Source of the DNA: Agrobacterium sp. RAC06
Lineage (GTDB): Bacteria; Pseudomonadota; Alphaproteobacteria; Rhizobiales; Rhizobiaceae
Length of the DNA stretch: 64,000 nt
Direction: 5' to 3'
Assembly (NCBI RefSeq): GCF_001713475.1
Contig: NZ_CP016499.1
Span: 2,813,501-2,877,500, forward strand
Positions 1-11,800 of the stretch are shown piece after piece. The notes under the pieces are model-generated. The model did not search any database, was not told the origin of the DNA, and saw nothing but the letters and a program-made list of their open reading frames with translations. A program made the translations under genes and the position numbers. How positions within the stretch are numbered: the first letter of the stretch is position 1; the number at the start of each line of letters is the position of its first letter.

Positions 1-554
1 CGACGCACATGACTGCGGAGGAAACGGCACGGCTGGCGAAGTCAGGTGCGGTCGCGGGTCTCTGCCCGGCCACCGAAGCCAATCTCGGCGACGGGATCTA
101 TCCCGCAACGGAATTCACGGCCCTGGGCGGGCGCTTCGGGATCGGCACGGACAGCCATGTCGCAACCTCGGTGGCGGAAGAATTGCGCGTGCTGGAATAT
201 GGGCAGCGGCTGCGCGATCGACGCCGCAACCGGCTTGTATCCGGTCCTGGCGCCTCGGTCGGCCGCACGCTGATCGACGCAAGCCTGTCCGGCGGTGCTC
301 AGGCTGCGGGTCTCAAGACGAGCGGTATTCGCGTCGGCGCGCGCGCCGATCTCGTCGTGCTCGACGGTGCCAACCCTTTCATCGCCGCTGCCAAAGACGA
401 TCAGATCCTCGACCGCTGGATCTTTGCGCTCGGCAGCGAGGCCGTGCGCGACGTGATGGTTCGCGGGAACTTCGTGGTTCGGGAGGGTCGCCACCGTGCC
501 GAAGAGCGCATCGACGGCGACTTTGCCCGCGCGCTGAAGAGGATCCTGCAATGA
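1..554 (+). CDS. hutF: Formimidoylglutamate deiminase, C-terminal part (HutF)
   Basis: This is the last part of an amidohydrolase-superfamily enzyme; the reading frame is open at the window edge, so the gene starts upstream. HutF deiminates N-formimino-L-glutamate to N-formyl-L-glutamate, the substrate of HutG encoded downstream. Visible family marks are THMTAEE with the metal-side His, the segment GLCPATEANLGDG, and GIGTDSH, which carries the catalytic Asp typical of amidohydrolases. The C-terminus has the usual ARADLVVLDG beta-sandwich strand. The next gene begins 44 bases after the stop, consistent with first (or early) position in the hut operon. The presence of HutF plus HutG, rather than a one-step formiminoglutamase, indicates the five-step Hut pathway. 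Family call is confident; only about 184 residues are seen. Confidence 0.93.
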   Translation, partial: THMTAEETARLAKSGAVAGLCPATEANLGDGIYPATEFTALGGRFGIGTDSHVATSVAEELRVLEYGQRLRDRRRNRLVSGPGASVGRTLIDASLSGGAQAAGLKTSGIRVGARADLVVLDGANPFIAAAKDDQILDRWIFALGSEAVRDVMVRGNFVVREGRHRAEERIDGDFARALKRILQ

Positions 555-597
555 GTTTCATTAGCCGGCGAATTCTTTTCAGCAGATGGAGCGCCTG

Positions 598-2106
598 ATG
601 GTGCAGACGATCACTCTCGATAAGGTGCTGACTTCAGATGCGATCGCCGCGATTGCCGAGGGCGCCAGGCTGGCCTTAAGCGAAACGGCGCGGCAGCGGA
701 TTCTCGATGCCCGCGCGGTCGTCGATGCTCTGGTCGACCAGGGTATCCGCGGCTATGGCATCAATACCGGTGTTGGCGCACTCTGCGACGTGGTCATCGA
801 TCGCGAGGAGCAGGCGTCACTCTCCCGCAATCTGTTGTTCAGCCATTCCTGTGGTGTCGGTGAACCGCTCGGGCGGGTCGAAACACGCGCCATCATGGCA
901 GCCCAGGTCGCCAATTTCGCGCATGGTTATTCGGGCATCCGGCTTGAGGTTGTCGAGACACTCATCGCCCTCCTGAACAAGGATATGCTTCCGGTGATCC
1001 CGTCCAGGGGTTCCGTCGGTTACCTGACGCATGGCGCGGCCATCGGGCTGGTCCTGATCGGATCAGGCGAATGCCGTCATGACGGCAAGCTAATATCGGG
1101 CGCAGACGCGCTGGCCGCGCTTGATATCAAGCCGCTGGTGCTCCAGGCGAAGGAAGGTCTGAGCCTGATCAACGGTACACCCTGCGCCACCGGCCTTGCT
1201 TCGCTTGCCGTCACCAGGCTCGCGCATCTCGTCGACTGGGCAGATGCAGCAGCGGCGATGACCTATGAGAACCTCGGCGCGCAGAGCGATCCATTTGCAG
1301 AAATGCCGCTTTCCCTGCGGAAGTCCGATGGGCTGCAGCAGGTCGGGCAGAACTTGCGGACATTGCTGGCCGGAAGCGCGCTTCTGGCGGAATCTGCGGG
1401 CAAGCGGACGCAGGATCCGCTCAGCCTCAGGGCCGTGCCGCATGTGCATGGCGCAGTGCGCGATGCGCTCGCGGAGGCCCGCGCGGTGGTGGATCGGGAG
1501 CTTGCGAGCGTCACCGACAACCCCGCCGTGAGCGGATCGCCTGAAGACCCGAAAGTGCATTCGCAGGCGCATGCGGTCGGTGCCGCCCTTGGGCTCGCCA
1601 TGGATCATCTGGCGACGGCCGCAGCCGAACTCGCCGCCATTTCCGAGCGGCGGATCGACCGCCTGGTCAACCCGCTGGTGAGCGGTCTGCCGGCCTTTCT
1701 CGCATCGGGCAGCGGTGTCGAATCCGGCTTCATGATCATTCAGTATACAGCGGCAGCACTGGTGGCGGAAAACCGCCGGCTGGCGATGCCGGCAAGCCTT
1801 GACGGTGGCATCACATCCGGCCTGCAGGAAGACATCCTGACCCATGCGACGCCAGCAGCTGCCAAGGCGCTCGCCATCCTCGACAATCTCGAGACGGTGC
1901 TTGCCATCGAACTGACCGCCGCCGCGCAGGCCCATGACCTGCAGCCCTCCAAGGCCAAGAGAGCTGCGATGACGCAACGGATCCATGAGCTGATCCGCCA
2001 AGCGGTGCCCTTCTACCGGGACGACCGGCCCTTGAACAGCGACATCCAGCAGATCCGGACACTCCTGAAGACGACGGCCGTCTGGTCCGAAAGCGAGGGC
2101 GCATGA
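598..2106 (+). CDS. Histidine ammonia-lyase family paralogue lacking the MIO Ala-Ser-Gly triad (HutH2-like)
   Basis: The protein of 502 residues is a full-length member of the HAL/PAL/TAL aromatic ammonia-lyase fold, with [35 protein letters not shown] and a C-terminal [10 protein letters not shown] segment. In the true HutH downstream the cofactor MIO forms from Ala142-Ser143-Gly144 in [14 protein letters not shown]. Here the aligned stretch reads [10 protein letters not shown] (nt 1009-1038), so Tyr-Leu-Thr stands in place of Ala-Ser-Gly and MIO cannot form in the normal way. I chose ATG at 598, because GGAG (588-591) sits six bases upstream; an in-frame ATG at 586 has no such site. It overlaps hutI by four bases (ATGA), so it is translated with the pathway. 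It may be a MIO-independent lyase, a partner subunit of HutH, or a binding/regulatory protein; function is unproven. Confidence 0.85.
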   Translation: MVQTITLDKVLTSDAIAAIAEGARLALSETARQRILDARAVVDALVDQGIRGYGINTGVGALCDVVIDREEQASLSRNLLFSHSCGVGEPLGRVETRAIMAAQVANFAHGYSGIRLEVVETLIALLNKDMLPVIPSRGSVGYLTHGAAIGLVLIGSGECRHDGKLISGADALAALDIKPLVLQAKEGLSLINGTPCATGLASLAVTRLAHLVDWADAAAAMTYENLGAQSDPFAEMPLSLRKSDGLQQVGQNLRTLLAGSALLAESAGKRTQDPLSLRAVPHVHGAVRDALAEARAVVDRELASVTDNPAVSGSPEDPKVHSQAHAVGAALGLAMDHLATAAAELAAISERRIDRLVNPLVSGLPAFLASGSGVESGFMIIQYTAAALVAENRRLAMPASLDGGITSGLQEDILTHATPAAAKALAILDNLETVLAIELTAAAQAHDLQPSKAKRAAMTQRIHELIRQAVPFYRDDRPLNSDIQQIRTLLKTTAVWSESEGA

Positions 2107-3323
2107 CGATTGTACTCACCAATGCACAACTCGCGACCATGTCGCCTGACCGGCCAGGGCTCGGCATGATCGAGAATGGCAGGGTGATGATCGAGGGCGG
2201 GCGGATTGTCGCTGTCGGCGAGGCGGACGAGATCGCGATCCCCGGTAGCGCCGAGGTGATCGACTGCGAGGGGCGCTGGGTGACGCCGGGCCTGATCGAT
2301 TGCCATACGCATCTGGTGCATGCCGGCAATCGCGCCAAAGAATTCGAGATGCGTCTTGCCGGCGCTTCCTACGAGGAAATTGCGCGCGCCGGCGGCGGTA
2401 TCGTCTCGTCGGTGCGCCAGGTGCGCGAGGCGAGCGAGGAGGATCTTGTCACCCAAACCCTTCCCCGGCTTGATGCGTTGATCGCCGAGGGCGTGACGAC
2501 CGTTGAGGTCAAGTCCGGCTATGGGCTCACCGTTGAAGACGAGCTCAAGATGCTGCGTGCTGCGCGTCAGCTCGGAGACGAGCGTCGGGTCGCCGTCACC
2601 ACAACCTATCTCGGAGCGCATGCAACGCCTGCGGACTACAAGGGGCGCAATCGCGACTTCATCGAAGACGTCGTACTGCCGGGCCTGAGGGCTGCCAAGG
2701 TGCAAGGACTGGTCGATGCGGTGGACGGCTTTTGCGAAGGCATCGCCTTTTCGCCGGATGAGATGCGGCTTGTCTTCGATGCGGCGAAATCTCTCGGACT
2801 GCCGGTGAAACTGCATGCGGATCAGCTGTCGAACCTCCATGGGGCGGCGCTGGCAGCCGAGTATCAGGCGCTCTCGGCAGACCATCTGGAATACACCGAT
2901 GAAGAGGGTGCTTCCGCGATGACACGGGCCGGAACCGTCGCCGTGTTGCTGCCCGGCGCCTATTACTTCATCCGCGAGACGAAGAAGCCGCCGATCGAGC
3001 TCTTTCGCAAACATGGAACGGCCATGGCGCTTGCCACGGACTGCAATCCGGGCACCTCGCCGCTCACCTCCCTGCTGCTGACCATGAACATGGCGGCCAC
3101 GCTGTTTCACATGACGGTTGAGGAATGCCTTCTCGGCATGAGCCGCAATGCCGCCCGCGCGCTCGGACGTCTCGACACGGTCGGCACCATCGAGGTCGGC
3201 AAGCAGGCCGACCTTGCCATCTGGTCGGTCGAGAGCCCGGCGGAACTTGTCTACCGCATCGGCTTCAACCCGCTGCATCAGCGCATCTGGAACGGCCACA
3301 TCACCAAAGGAATTCTGTCGTGA
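2103..3323 (+). CDS. hutI: Imidazolonepropionase
   Basis: HutI hydrolyses 4-imidazolone-5-propionate to N-formimino-L-glutamate, the third step of histidine breakdown, in the cytosol. The 406-residue length is normal for the family. The amidohydrolase metal site is visible as [10 protein letters not shown] with His68 and His70, followed by the HutI-specific loop EIARAGGGI. Further marks are [14 protein letters not shown] with a metal-ligand His, and [10 protein letters not shown] with the catalytic Asp. The start overlaps the stop of the preceding lyase paralogue (ATGA) and the stop overlaps the GTG start of hutH, so translation is probably coupled through all three genes. Nothing is missing or unusual. 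Confidence 0.97.
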   Translation: MTIVLTNAQLATMSPDRPGLGMIENGRVMIEGGRIVAVGEADEIAIPGSAEVIDCEGRWVTPGLIDCHTHLVHAGNRAKEFEMRLAGASYEEIARAGGGIVSSVRQVREASEEDLVTQTLPRLDALIAEGVTTVEVKSGYGLTVEDELKMLRAARQLGDERRVAVTTTYLGAHATPADYKGRNRDFIEDVVLPGLRAAKVQGLVDAVDGFCEGIAFSPDEMRLVFDAAKSLGLPVKLHADQLSNLHGAALAAEYQALSADHLEYTDEEGASAMTRAGTVAVLLPGAYYFIRETKKPPIELFRKHGTAMALATDCNPGTSPLTSLLLTMNMAATLFHMTVEECLLGMSRNAARALGRLDTVGTIEVGKQADLAIWSVESPAELVYRIGFNPLHQRIWNGHITKGILS

Positions 3324-4855
3324 CCATTACGCTTCACCCCGGCCGCGTCTCTCTCGCCGAACTGGCTGAGATCTACTGGAGCGGCGAAAGTGCCGTGCTC
3401 GACCGCAGCTTCGACGCCGGCATTGAGAAGGCGGCCGCACGGATTGCGGAAATCGCCGCCGGCAACGCGCCGGTCTACGGCATCAATACCGGCTTCGGCA
3501 AACTCGCCTCGATCAAGATCGACGCGGCCGATACGGAGACACTGCAGCGTAATCTGATCCTGTCGCATTGCTGCGGCGTGGGCCAGCCGCTGGCGAACAA
3601 TATCGTGCGCTTGATCATGGCGCTTAAGCTGATCTCGCTCGGTCGCGGCGCCTCTGGTGTCCGCCTGGAACTGGTTCGCCTCATCGAGGGCATGCTGGCA
3701 AAAGGCGTCACCCCGCTCATCCCGGAAAAGGGCTCCGTCGGCGCATCCGGTGATCTCGCGCCGCTCGCGCATATGGCCGCCGTGATGATGGGCGAGGCGG
3801 AAGCCTTCTTTGAGGGCGAACGGCTCTCCGGCGCCGAGGCGCTGAAGCGCGCGGGGCTGACGCCCGTCGTGCTGGCGGCCAAGGAAGGTCTGGCGCTGAT
3901 CAACGGGACGCAGGCCTCCACCGCGCTGGCGCTGGCCGGCCTGTTCCGCGCCCATCGCGCCGCACAGGCGGCGTTGATCACAGGTGCGCTCTCGACGGAT
4001 GCCGCCATGGGCTCGTCGGCACCCTTCACCGCCGACATCCATACGCTGCGCGGCCACAAGGGCCAGATCGATACGGCAGCCGCTTTGCGCGGCCTGCTCG
4101 CCGATTCGGTGATCCGGGAAAGCCATCTGGACGGCGACGAGCGTGTGCAGGATCCCTATTGCATCCGTTGCCAGCCGCAGGTCGACGGCGCCTGCCTCGA
4201 TCTGTTGCGCATGACCGGGCGCACGCTCGAGATCGAGGCGAACGCCGTCACCGACAATCCGCTGGTGCTTTCCGACATGAGCGTCGTCTCGGGCGGCAAC
4301 TTCCATGCGGAGCCCGTGGCCTTCGCCGCCGACCAGATCGCGATTGCCGTTTGCGAAATCGGCGCGATCGCACAACGGCGCATCGCGTTGCTGGTCGATC
4401 CGGCCCTCTCCTACGGGCTGCCGGCCTTCCTTGCCAAGAAACCGGGGCTCAACTCCGGTCTGATGATCGCGGAAGTTACGTCGGCTGCCTTGATGAGTGA
4501 AAACAAGCAGATGGCCCATCCGGCCTCGGTCGATTCGACGCCGACATCCGCCAATCAGGAAGACCATGTCTCGATGGCCTGCCATGGGGCACGGCGCCTA
4601 CTGCAGATGACCGACAACCTCTTCTCGATCATCGGCATCGAGGCGCTGACCGCCGCCCAGGGCGTGGAATTCCGCGAGCCCCTGACGACGAGCCCGGAAC
4701 TGAGACGTGTCATCTCCACCTTGCGTGCCCATGTCGCCACACTGGAAGAGGACCGCTACATGGCGCCCGATCTCGAGGCTGCCGGTCGCCTGGTGGCGGA
4801 TGGGACCTTGGTTTCGGCCGTCTCCGCCGGATTGCTGCCGGGGCTGGAGGGCTGA
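3320..4855 (+). CDS. hutH: Histidine ammonia-lyase
   Basis: HutH removes ammonia from L-histidine to give trans-urocanate, the first step of the pathway. The MIO-forming triad is intact as Ala142-Ser143-Gly144 inside [14 protein letters not shown], the same residue numbering as the well-studied Pseudomonas enzyme. Other lyase marks are YGINTGFG near residue 53, [18 protein letters not shown] and NQEDHVSM. The frame is open further upstream to 3125, but the GTG at 3320 overlaps the hutI stop (GTGA), is preceded by AAAGGA (3305-3310), and gives the usual N-terminus TITLHPG; this start yields 511 residues, a standard length. It lies only one gene away from the MIO-less paralogue, so both would be made from the same transcript. 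Confidence 0.98.
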   Translation: MTITLHPGRVSLAELAEIYWSGESAVLDRSFDAGIEKAAARIAEIAAGNAPVYGINTGFGKLASIKIDAADTETLQRNLILSHCCGVGQPLANNIVRLIMALKLISLGRGASGVRLELVRLIEGMLAKGVTPLIPEKGSVGASGDLAPLAHMAAVMMGEAEAFFEGERLSGAEALKRAGLTPVVLAAKEGLALINGTQASTALALAGLFRAHRAAQAALITGALSTDAAMGSSAPFTADIHTLRGHKGQIDTAAALRGLLADSVIRESHLDGDERVQDPYCIRCQPQVDGACLDLLRMTGRTLEIEANAVTDNPLVLSDMSVVSGGNFHAEPVAFAADQIAIAVCEIGAIAQRRIALLVDPALSYGLPAFLAKKPGLNSGLMIAEVTSAALMSENKQMAHPASVDSTPTSANQEDHVSMACHGARRLLQMTDNLFSIIGIEALTAAQGVEFREPLTTSPELRRVISTLRAHVATLEEDRYMAPDLEAAGRLVADGTLVSAVSAGLLPGLEG

Positions 4856-4856
4856 G

Positions 4857-5657
4857 ATGGCCGTCTTCGAAATCACCCAAGGCAACTCGCCCGTCATTCT
4901 CGCCTTCCCGCATACGGGCACGGATGTCCCACCCGCGATCTGGGATCGGCTTGATGACAACGGCAAACTGCTGGCCGATACCGACTGGCATATCCATGAG
5001 CTCTATGCCGGGTTGTTGCCGGATGCGACGACGGTCCGGGCGACCTTCCATCGCTATGTGATCGATGCGAACCGCGACCCTGATGGCGTGAGCCTCTATC
5101 CGGGGCAGAACACCACCGGCCTCGTTCCGGAAACGGATTTCGACGGGGTGGCGATCTGGAAAAGCGGCGAAGAGCCGAGCGAGGGCGATATCGCCGATCG
5201 GCTGGCAGGCTTCCATCAGCCCTATCATGCGGCGCTGAAGGCTGAAATCGAGCGCGTGAAAGCGTTGCATGGCGTGGCGGTGCTCTATGACTGCCATTCG
5301 ATCCGTTCGTTGATCCCCTTCCTGTTTGAAGGGCCTCTGCCGGATTTCAACATCGGCACGGACATGGGCCGCACCTGCGATGTCAGGATCGAGAAAGCCG
5401 CCGCCGAGATCGCCGGTCGGGCCGAGGGCTACAGGTCTGTGGTCAACGGCCGCTTCAAAGGCGGCTGGACGACACGGCATTACGGGCGGCCGGAGACCGG
5501 CGTGCACGCCATCCAGATGGAACTGGCGCAGATCACGCATCTCGCCATCGAGGCACCACCCTTCGCCTATGACGCCGGAAAGGCCGAGGCGCTGCGACGC
5601 CATCTCAAGGACATTCTGACAACCATCGAAGCCATCGCGCTCGATCTGAAACGCTGA
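4857..5657 (+). CDS. hutG: N-formylglutamate deformylase
   Basis: HutG hydrolyses N-formyl-L-glutamate to glutamate and formate, ending the HutF branch of histidine catabolism. The 266-residue product begins MAVFEITQG one base after the hutH stop; the frame is open upstream inside hutH but that part is out of phase with the hutH product. Family marks of the N-formylglutamate amidohydrolases are AFPHTGTDVP, TDWHIHELY, DANRDPDG, YDCHSIRS and TGVHAIQMELAQ, which include the likely zinc-binding His and Glu residues and the substrate-binding Arg. It is a different enzyme from the arginase-like formiminoglutamase that is also called HutG in some bacteria. The start of hutU follows after 12 bases with a GAGGAG-like ribosome site. 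Confidence 0.95.
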   Translation: MAVFEITQGNSPVILAFPHTGTDVPPAIWDRLDDNGKLLADTDWHIHELYAGLLPDATTVRATFHRYVIDANRDPDGVSLYPGQNTTGLVPETDFDGVAIWKSGEEPSEGDIADRLAGFHQPYHAALKAEIERVKALHGVAVLYDCHSIRSLIPFLFEGPLPDFNIGTDMGRTCDVRIEKAAAEIAGRAEGYRSVVNGRFKGGWTTRHYGRPETGVHAIQMELAQITHLAIEAPPFAYDAGKAEALRRHLKDILTTIEAIALDLKR

Positions 5658-5669
5658 GGAGCGAGGACC

Positions 5670-7343
<1,674 letters not shown>

Positions 7344-7360
7344 GGGGACGCGAAACGCCC

Positions 7361-7978
7361 ATGTCCATCCGCATCCAGCGCTTCGACGAGCACCTGAAGA
7401 TGCCCTGGAAAAACGGGCTGGGGATCACCCGCGAGGTGATCTCCAGGCCTGCTTCGGATGGAGCCGGCGGGTTCGACTGGCGAATCAGTCTTGCGACCGT
7501 CGGGACCTCCGGTCCGTTCTCGGTCTTTGCCGGGATCGACAGGACGATAGCCGTTCTGCAAGGCGACGGCATGCAGTTGACGGTCGATGGGAGGCAGGAG
7601 CCGCCGCTACTCGTGGAATCGCCTCCCTTCGCCTTTTCCGGCGATTCGGAAGTGCAGGCCGATTGTCTTGGCGGCGAAACCCTCGATCTCAATGTCATGA
7701 GCCGTCGCGGGTTTTTCGTTCATAGCATGACGAAGATCGACGTCTCAGCCGCACAGACGCTTTCGGTGTCGGGGGACACCGTCGCAATCGTGTTTCGGGG
7801 TGATGCCCTTGTTGCGATCGATAGCATGGGATCGGAAGTCGGGCTCGGCGATATCATGATCTCAGAGCAGGTACCGTTTGAGTTCACCGTCGAGCCTCGC
7901 GCGGCTGATTGCACGCTCTACCGCGTCGAAATGATTGCCGTTCTGGATCGGGCCTCCGGTCCCGAACCGGTTGCCTAG
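7361..7978 (+). CDS. hutD: HutD family cupin protein
   Basis: This 205-residue protein has the HutD signature near its N-terminus, MPWKNGLGITREV, followed by FDWRISLATV, as in HutD proteins of other hut operons. HutD is a bicupin-fold protein without a known reaction; genetic work in Pseudomonas fluorescens points to a role in limiting excessive hut expression, so a governor role is inferred here by family and position only. I use the ATG at 7361; a TTG at 7340 overlapping the hutU stop would add seven residues. GAGGGG lies at 7342-7347, somewhat far from the chosen start. It sits between hutU and hutC, with 87 bases before hutC. Confidence 0.85.
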   Translation: MSIRIQRFDEHLKMPWKNGLGITREVISRPASDGAGGFDWRISLATVGTSGPFSVFAGIDRTIAVLQGDGMQLTVDGRQEPPLLVESPPFAFSGDSEVQADCLGGETLDLNVMSRRGFFVHSMTKIDVSAAQTLSVSGDTVAIVFRGDALVAIDSMGSEVGLGDIMISEQVPFEFTVEPRAADCTLYRVEMIAVLDRASGPEPVA

Positions 7979-8065
7979 ACAAGGCATGTGCCGATAAGGG
8001 AATGCCCGAAGCGCGGCGGCTAGAAACCCGCAAGATCGCTTCGCTACCATCAGGATCGACCCACC

Positions 8066-8803
8066 ATGTCCGACGACCAGCCAGGCTTTGCACTCCCCGA
8101 GGAACGGCAGGATACGCCGCTCTACGAGCAGATGAAGGCCGAGATCAAGGCGCGGATTGAGCGTGGCGAATGGCCGATCAATTACCGCATTCCCTCCGAG
8201 AACGAGCTGGTCGAGATGCTGGGGGTCAGCCGGATGACGGCGCATCGGGCGCTCAGGGAACTGGCCAACGAAGGCGTCATCGTGCGTGTCCAGGGGCGAG
8301 GCTCCTTCGTTGCGCCGAAGAAGCGCCGGGCCAATGTCAGCGACGTGCGCAACATCGCCGAGGAGATCGCCGAGCGCGGCGGCGAGCATTCCGTAGAGAT
8401 CGTGCTGATGCAGGCGGAAGTTTGCGATCACGATCTGGCGGACAGGCTGGAAGTGGAGGCCGGCACATCAGCCTTTCATTCGGTCATCGTGCACAAGGAG
8501 GACGACCTGCCGATCCAGCTCGAGGATCGCTTCGTCCATGCGGAGCTTGCGCCCGCCTATCTCGATCAGGATTTCCTGGCGATGACGCCGAATGCCTATC
8601 TGAGCGGTATCGCGCCGATTTCGCGTGCCGAGCAGTTCGTTGAGGCGGTACTTCCACAGCCCTGGGAATGCCGGCTGCTGGCCATCGCAAGGTCCGAACC
8701 CTGTCTTCTGGTGCGGCGTCGGACCTGGTCCGGCGACCGGCTGGTGACATCCGTTCGGCTTCTCTATCCGGGTAGCCGCTACAGTCTCGAAAGTTCTTAT
8801 TGA
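8066..8803 (+). CDS. hutC: HutC histidine-utilisation repressor (GntR family)
   Basis: The 245-residue protein has a GntR winged helix-turn-helix at about residues 15-85 (PLYEQMKAEIKARI, SENELVEMLGVSRMTAHRAL, VQGRGSFV) and a UTRA ligand-binding domain from about 95 to 235, the HutC arrangement. HutC proteins bind urocanate and release the hut promoter. Position as last gene of the operon means it would be autoregulated together with the enzymes unless it has its own promoter in the 87-base gap before it; I see no clear TGTA-N2-TACA type operator there. The operon promoter itself lies outside the window. The downstream neighbour is convergent and 58 bases away. Confidence 0.94.
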   Translation: MSDDQPGFALPEERQDTPLYEQMKAEIKARIERGEWPINYRIPSENELVEMLGVSRMTAHRALRELANEGVIVRVQGRGSFVAPKKRRANVSDVRNIAEEIAERGGEHSVEIVLMQAEVCDHDLADRLEVEAGTSAFHSVIVHKEDDLPIQLEDRFVHAELAPAYLDQDFLAMTPNAYLSGIAPISRAEQFVEAVLPQPWECRLLAIARSEPCLLVRRRTWSGDRLVTSVRLLYPGSRYSLESSY

Positions 8804-8810
8804 GCCGAGA

Positions 8811-8843
8811 AGAAAACCGGCCGCAAGCTTTGTCGAGGCCGGT
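8811..8843 (-). terminator. Terminator-like hairpin between hutC and the RND gene
   Basis: ACCGGCC (8816-8822) pairs with GGCCGGT (8837-8843) around a 14-base loop. Read on the minus strand the stem is followed by TTTTCTTCTC, so it would end the RND operon transcript; on the plus strand no T-run follows. Confidence 0.55.
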
Positions 8844-8861
8844 CGAAGTTGGCCCAGTCGG

Positions 8862-11800
8862 TCAGGCTGTGACCGAGGGCTCCTTGATCCGGAACCAGAT
8901 CAGATAAAGCGCCGGCAGGAAAAGCAGCGTCAGCACCGTACCGACAATGATGCCGCCCATCATCGCGAAAGCCATTGGCCCCCAGAAGATCTCAGAGGCG
9001 ATGGGGATGAGCGCGAGACTGGCTGCGGCAGCCGTCAGCATGATCGGTCGCATGCGGTGCTCGGTGGCCTCGCGTACGGCGTCCCAGGCATGCCGGCCGT
9101 TGCGTTGCAGCGTATCGATCTCGACCACGAGGATGACCGAGTTTCGGATGAGGATACCGATCAGGGCCAAGACGCCGAGAATGGCAACGAAGCCGAGAGG
9201 CGCCCCGCTGGGCAGGAGGGCTGCGACAACACCGATCAGTCCGAGCGGGGCGACAATCACCACCATGAAAAGGCGCTGGAAGCTCTGCAGCTGGAACATG
9301 AGGATCGTCGTCATGGTCAGAAGCATCAGCGGCACGACGGCCGCAATCGGTGCCTGGCTTTTGGCGCTGCTTTCGACCGAGCCGCCGACCGCGACATGAT
9401 AACCCGCAGGAAGATCGGCGGCAAAGGTTTCGACCTTGCCCTTCAAGGCCGCATCAATGGTGGCCGGCTGCGTGGCATCGGTAATGGCAGCTTTCAGCGT
9501 GATCGTCGGACTGCGATCACGACGCCAGATCACGGGCTGCTCCATGCCGTAGGAGAAGGTGGCGATGGAGGCGAGCGGTACGGACTGGCCATCACCGCCG
9601 GGTAGCTGCAGATTGCGGAGTGTTTCAACAGACTGACGCTCGTCGCCCGGCGCACGGCCAACAACGTTGATCAGATAGATACTGTCGCGCAGCTGGGTCA
9701 TGGTGGAGCCACCGGCCATATTGTTGAGCGCCGTCGCGATATCGCTCGAGCTCACGCCGAGAAGGCGGGCCTTGTCTTGAAGCACATCGACCTTGACGGT
9801 GCGAGCCGGCTCCATCCAGTCGAAGACGATGCGACCGAGACGTGGCTCCGTGCCGATGACGGCTGCAAGTCCGGCTGCGTATTCGCGCACCTTTTCCGGA
9901 TCCGGGCCGCTGACGCGGTACTGGATCGGCCGACCGACCGGCGGCCCAAGCTCCATTTCCTTGACCAGAATGTCCGTACCCGGATAGCCATCTGCGGCAA
10001 CCGCCTTCAGCTTTTCCTTGAGAGCCTCACGGGCTTCGATGCTCTTTGTCACGATGACCATCTGGCCGAAATATGGGGCCGACGGCTGCACGTCGAATGA
10101 GAGAACGAAACGCTTGGCGCCTTGCCCAACATAGGACGTCCAGTGGTCGATACTGTCGTCATTGGCGAGGTAGGCGGCCTCGAATTCATCCATGTCGGCC
10201 TTGGTCTGGGCCAGCGTGGAGTTCTGCCGCCCGGTCCAATCGACGATCAGCTCCGGACGATCCGATGCTGGGAAGAACTGCTGCTGGACGAAGCCCATGC
10301 CATAGACGGAGAGGAGGAAGACGCCGAATGTGGCGGCGACCGTCATCTTCGGCCGATGCATGCAAGCCGCCAGAATGCGCGAGAACATCTGGGCAACCCT
10401 GCCCTTCTGCTCATGATGCCGCTCCATCTTTGCCGGAAGGATCAGCACCCCGAGAACCGGCGCGAAGAGAACGGCCACAATCCAGGAAACGATCAGGGCA
10501 ACGGCAATGACGACGAAGAGCGAGAAGGTGAACTCGCCGGCGGCGCTGTCGTTTAGACCGACGGGAATGAAACTCGCGACGGTGACCAGGGTGCCGGTCA
10601 GCATCGGAAACGCCGTCGAGGTCCAAACCGCTATCGCTGCCTTGGACAGGGGTTCGCCCTGTTCAAGCTTGGACACCATCATCTCGATGGCGATCATGGC
10701 ATCGTCGACCAGGAGGCCGAGCGCGATGATCAATGCACCCAGCGAAATGCGCTGGAGGGAGATGCCCAGATACTCCATGGCGACGAAGGTGATGGCGAGG
10801 ACCAGCGGGATCGACAGAGCGACCACGAGCCCGGCTCTGGCGCCGAGACTTATGAAGCTGACGACGAGAACGATGGCGATCGCCTCGAAGAGGGCCTTGG
10901 TGAAACCGCCGACCGCCTCGTCGACGACAACTGCCTGATCGGCCACATGATGAATGCCAATGCCGATGGGCAGGTTGGCGGTTACCTTTTCCATCCTCTC
11001 GGACAGGGCTTCGCCGAATTCGAGCAGGTTGGAGCCCGGCTTCATGCCGATCGCAAGACCGATCGCCGGCTCGCCATTGACCCGGAACAACGCCTGTTGC
11101 GGGTCGACATAGCCGCGCGTGATGGTCGCGACATCGCTCAGTCGAAAGAAGCGGTCGTTGACGCGAAGGTTGACCTTTCTCAGATCGTCTTCGGTGGAGA
11201 ACTGACCTGAGACGCGCATGCTGATGCTCTCGGACGCGGTGCGCAGAGTGCCTGATGCGACGACGGCGTTCTGGTTCTGCAGTGTCTCGACGATCTGTTG
11301 CTGGGTGATGCCGAGCGCGGCCATACGCCGGGTGGAGAATTCCAGATAGATCACTTCGTCCTGAGCGCCGATGAGATCGACCTTACCGACATTGGGAACG
11401 GCAAGGATCTCGGTTCTTGCCGCTTCCAGATAGTCCCGGAGCTGTCGCTGTGTCAGTCCGTCCGCCGTGAAGGCATAGATATTGCCATAGACATCACCGA
11501 AGCTGTCGATGAAAAAGGGACCGACCACACCCTGAGGGAGGTTGGGAACGATGTCATTGATCATGTTCCGGACCTTGACCCAGGTCTGGCTGACGTCCGC
11601 CGCCTTCGTGTTCTCGAGAAGGTTGACGTAGATCGTCGCCTGTCCCGGCGCATTGATGCTCTTGGTGTAGTCGAGGGATTCGAGTTCCTGCAGTTTCTTC
11701 TCGATCCGATCGGTGACCTGACTGGTCATTTCGTCGACCGATGCTCCCGGCCACTGGGCCTGGATCAGCATCGTCTTGATCGTGAATTCGGGATCTTCTT

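Noticed and set aside
8066-8803. Reading this GntR protein as a regulator of the downstream RND operon
   Set aside because: It has HutC-type UTRA features, follows hutD on the same strand, and the RND operon is convergent and has its own divergent TetR gene.
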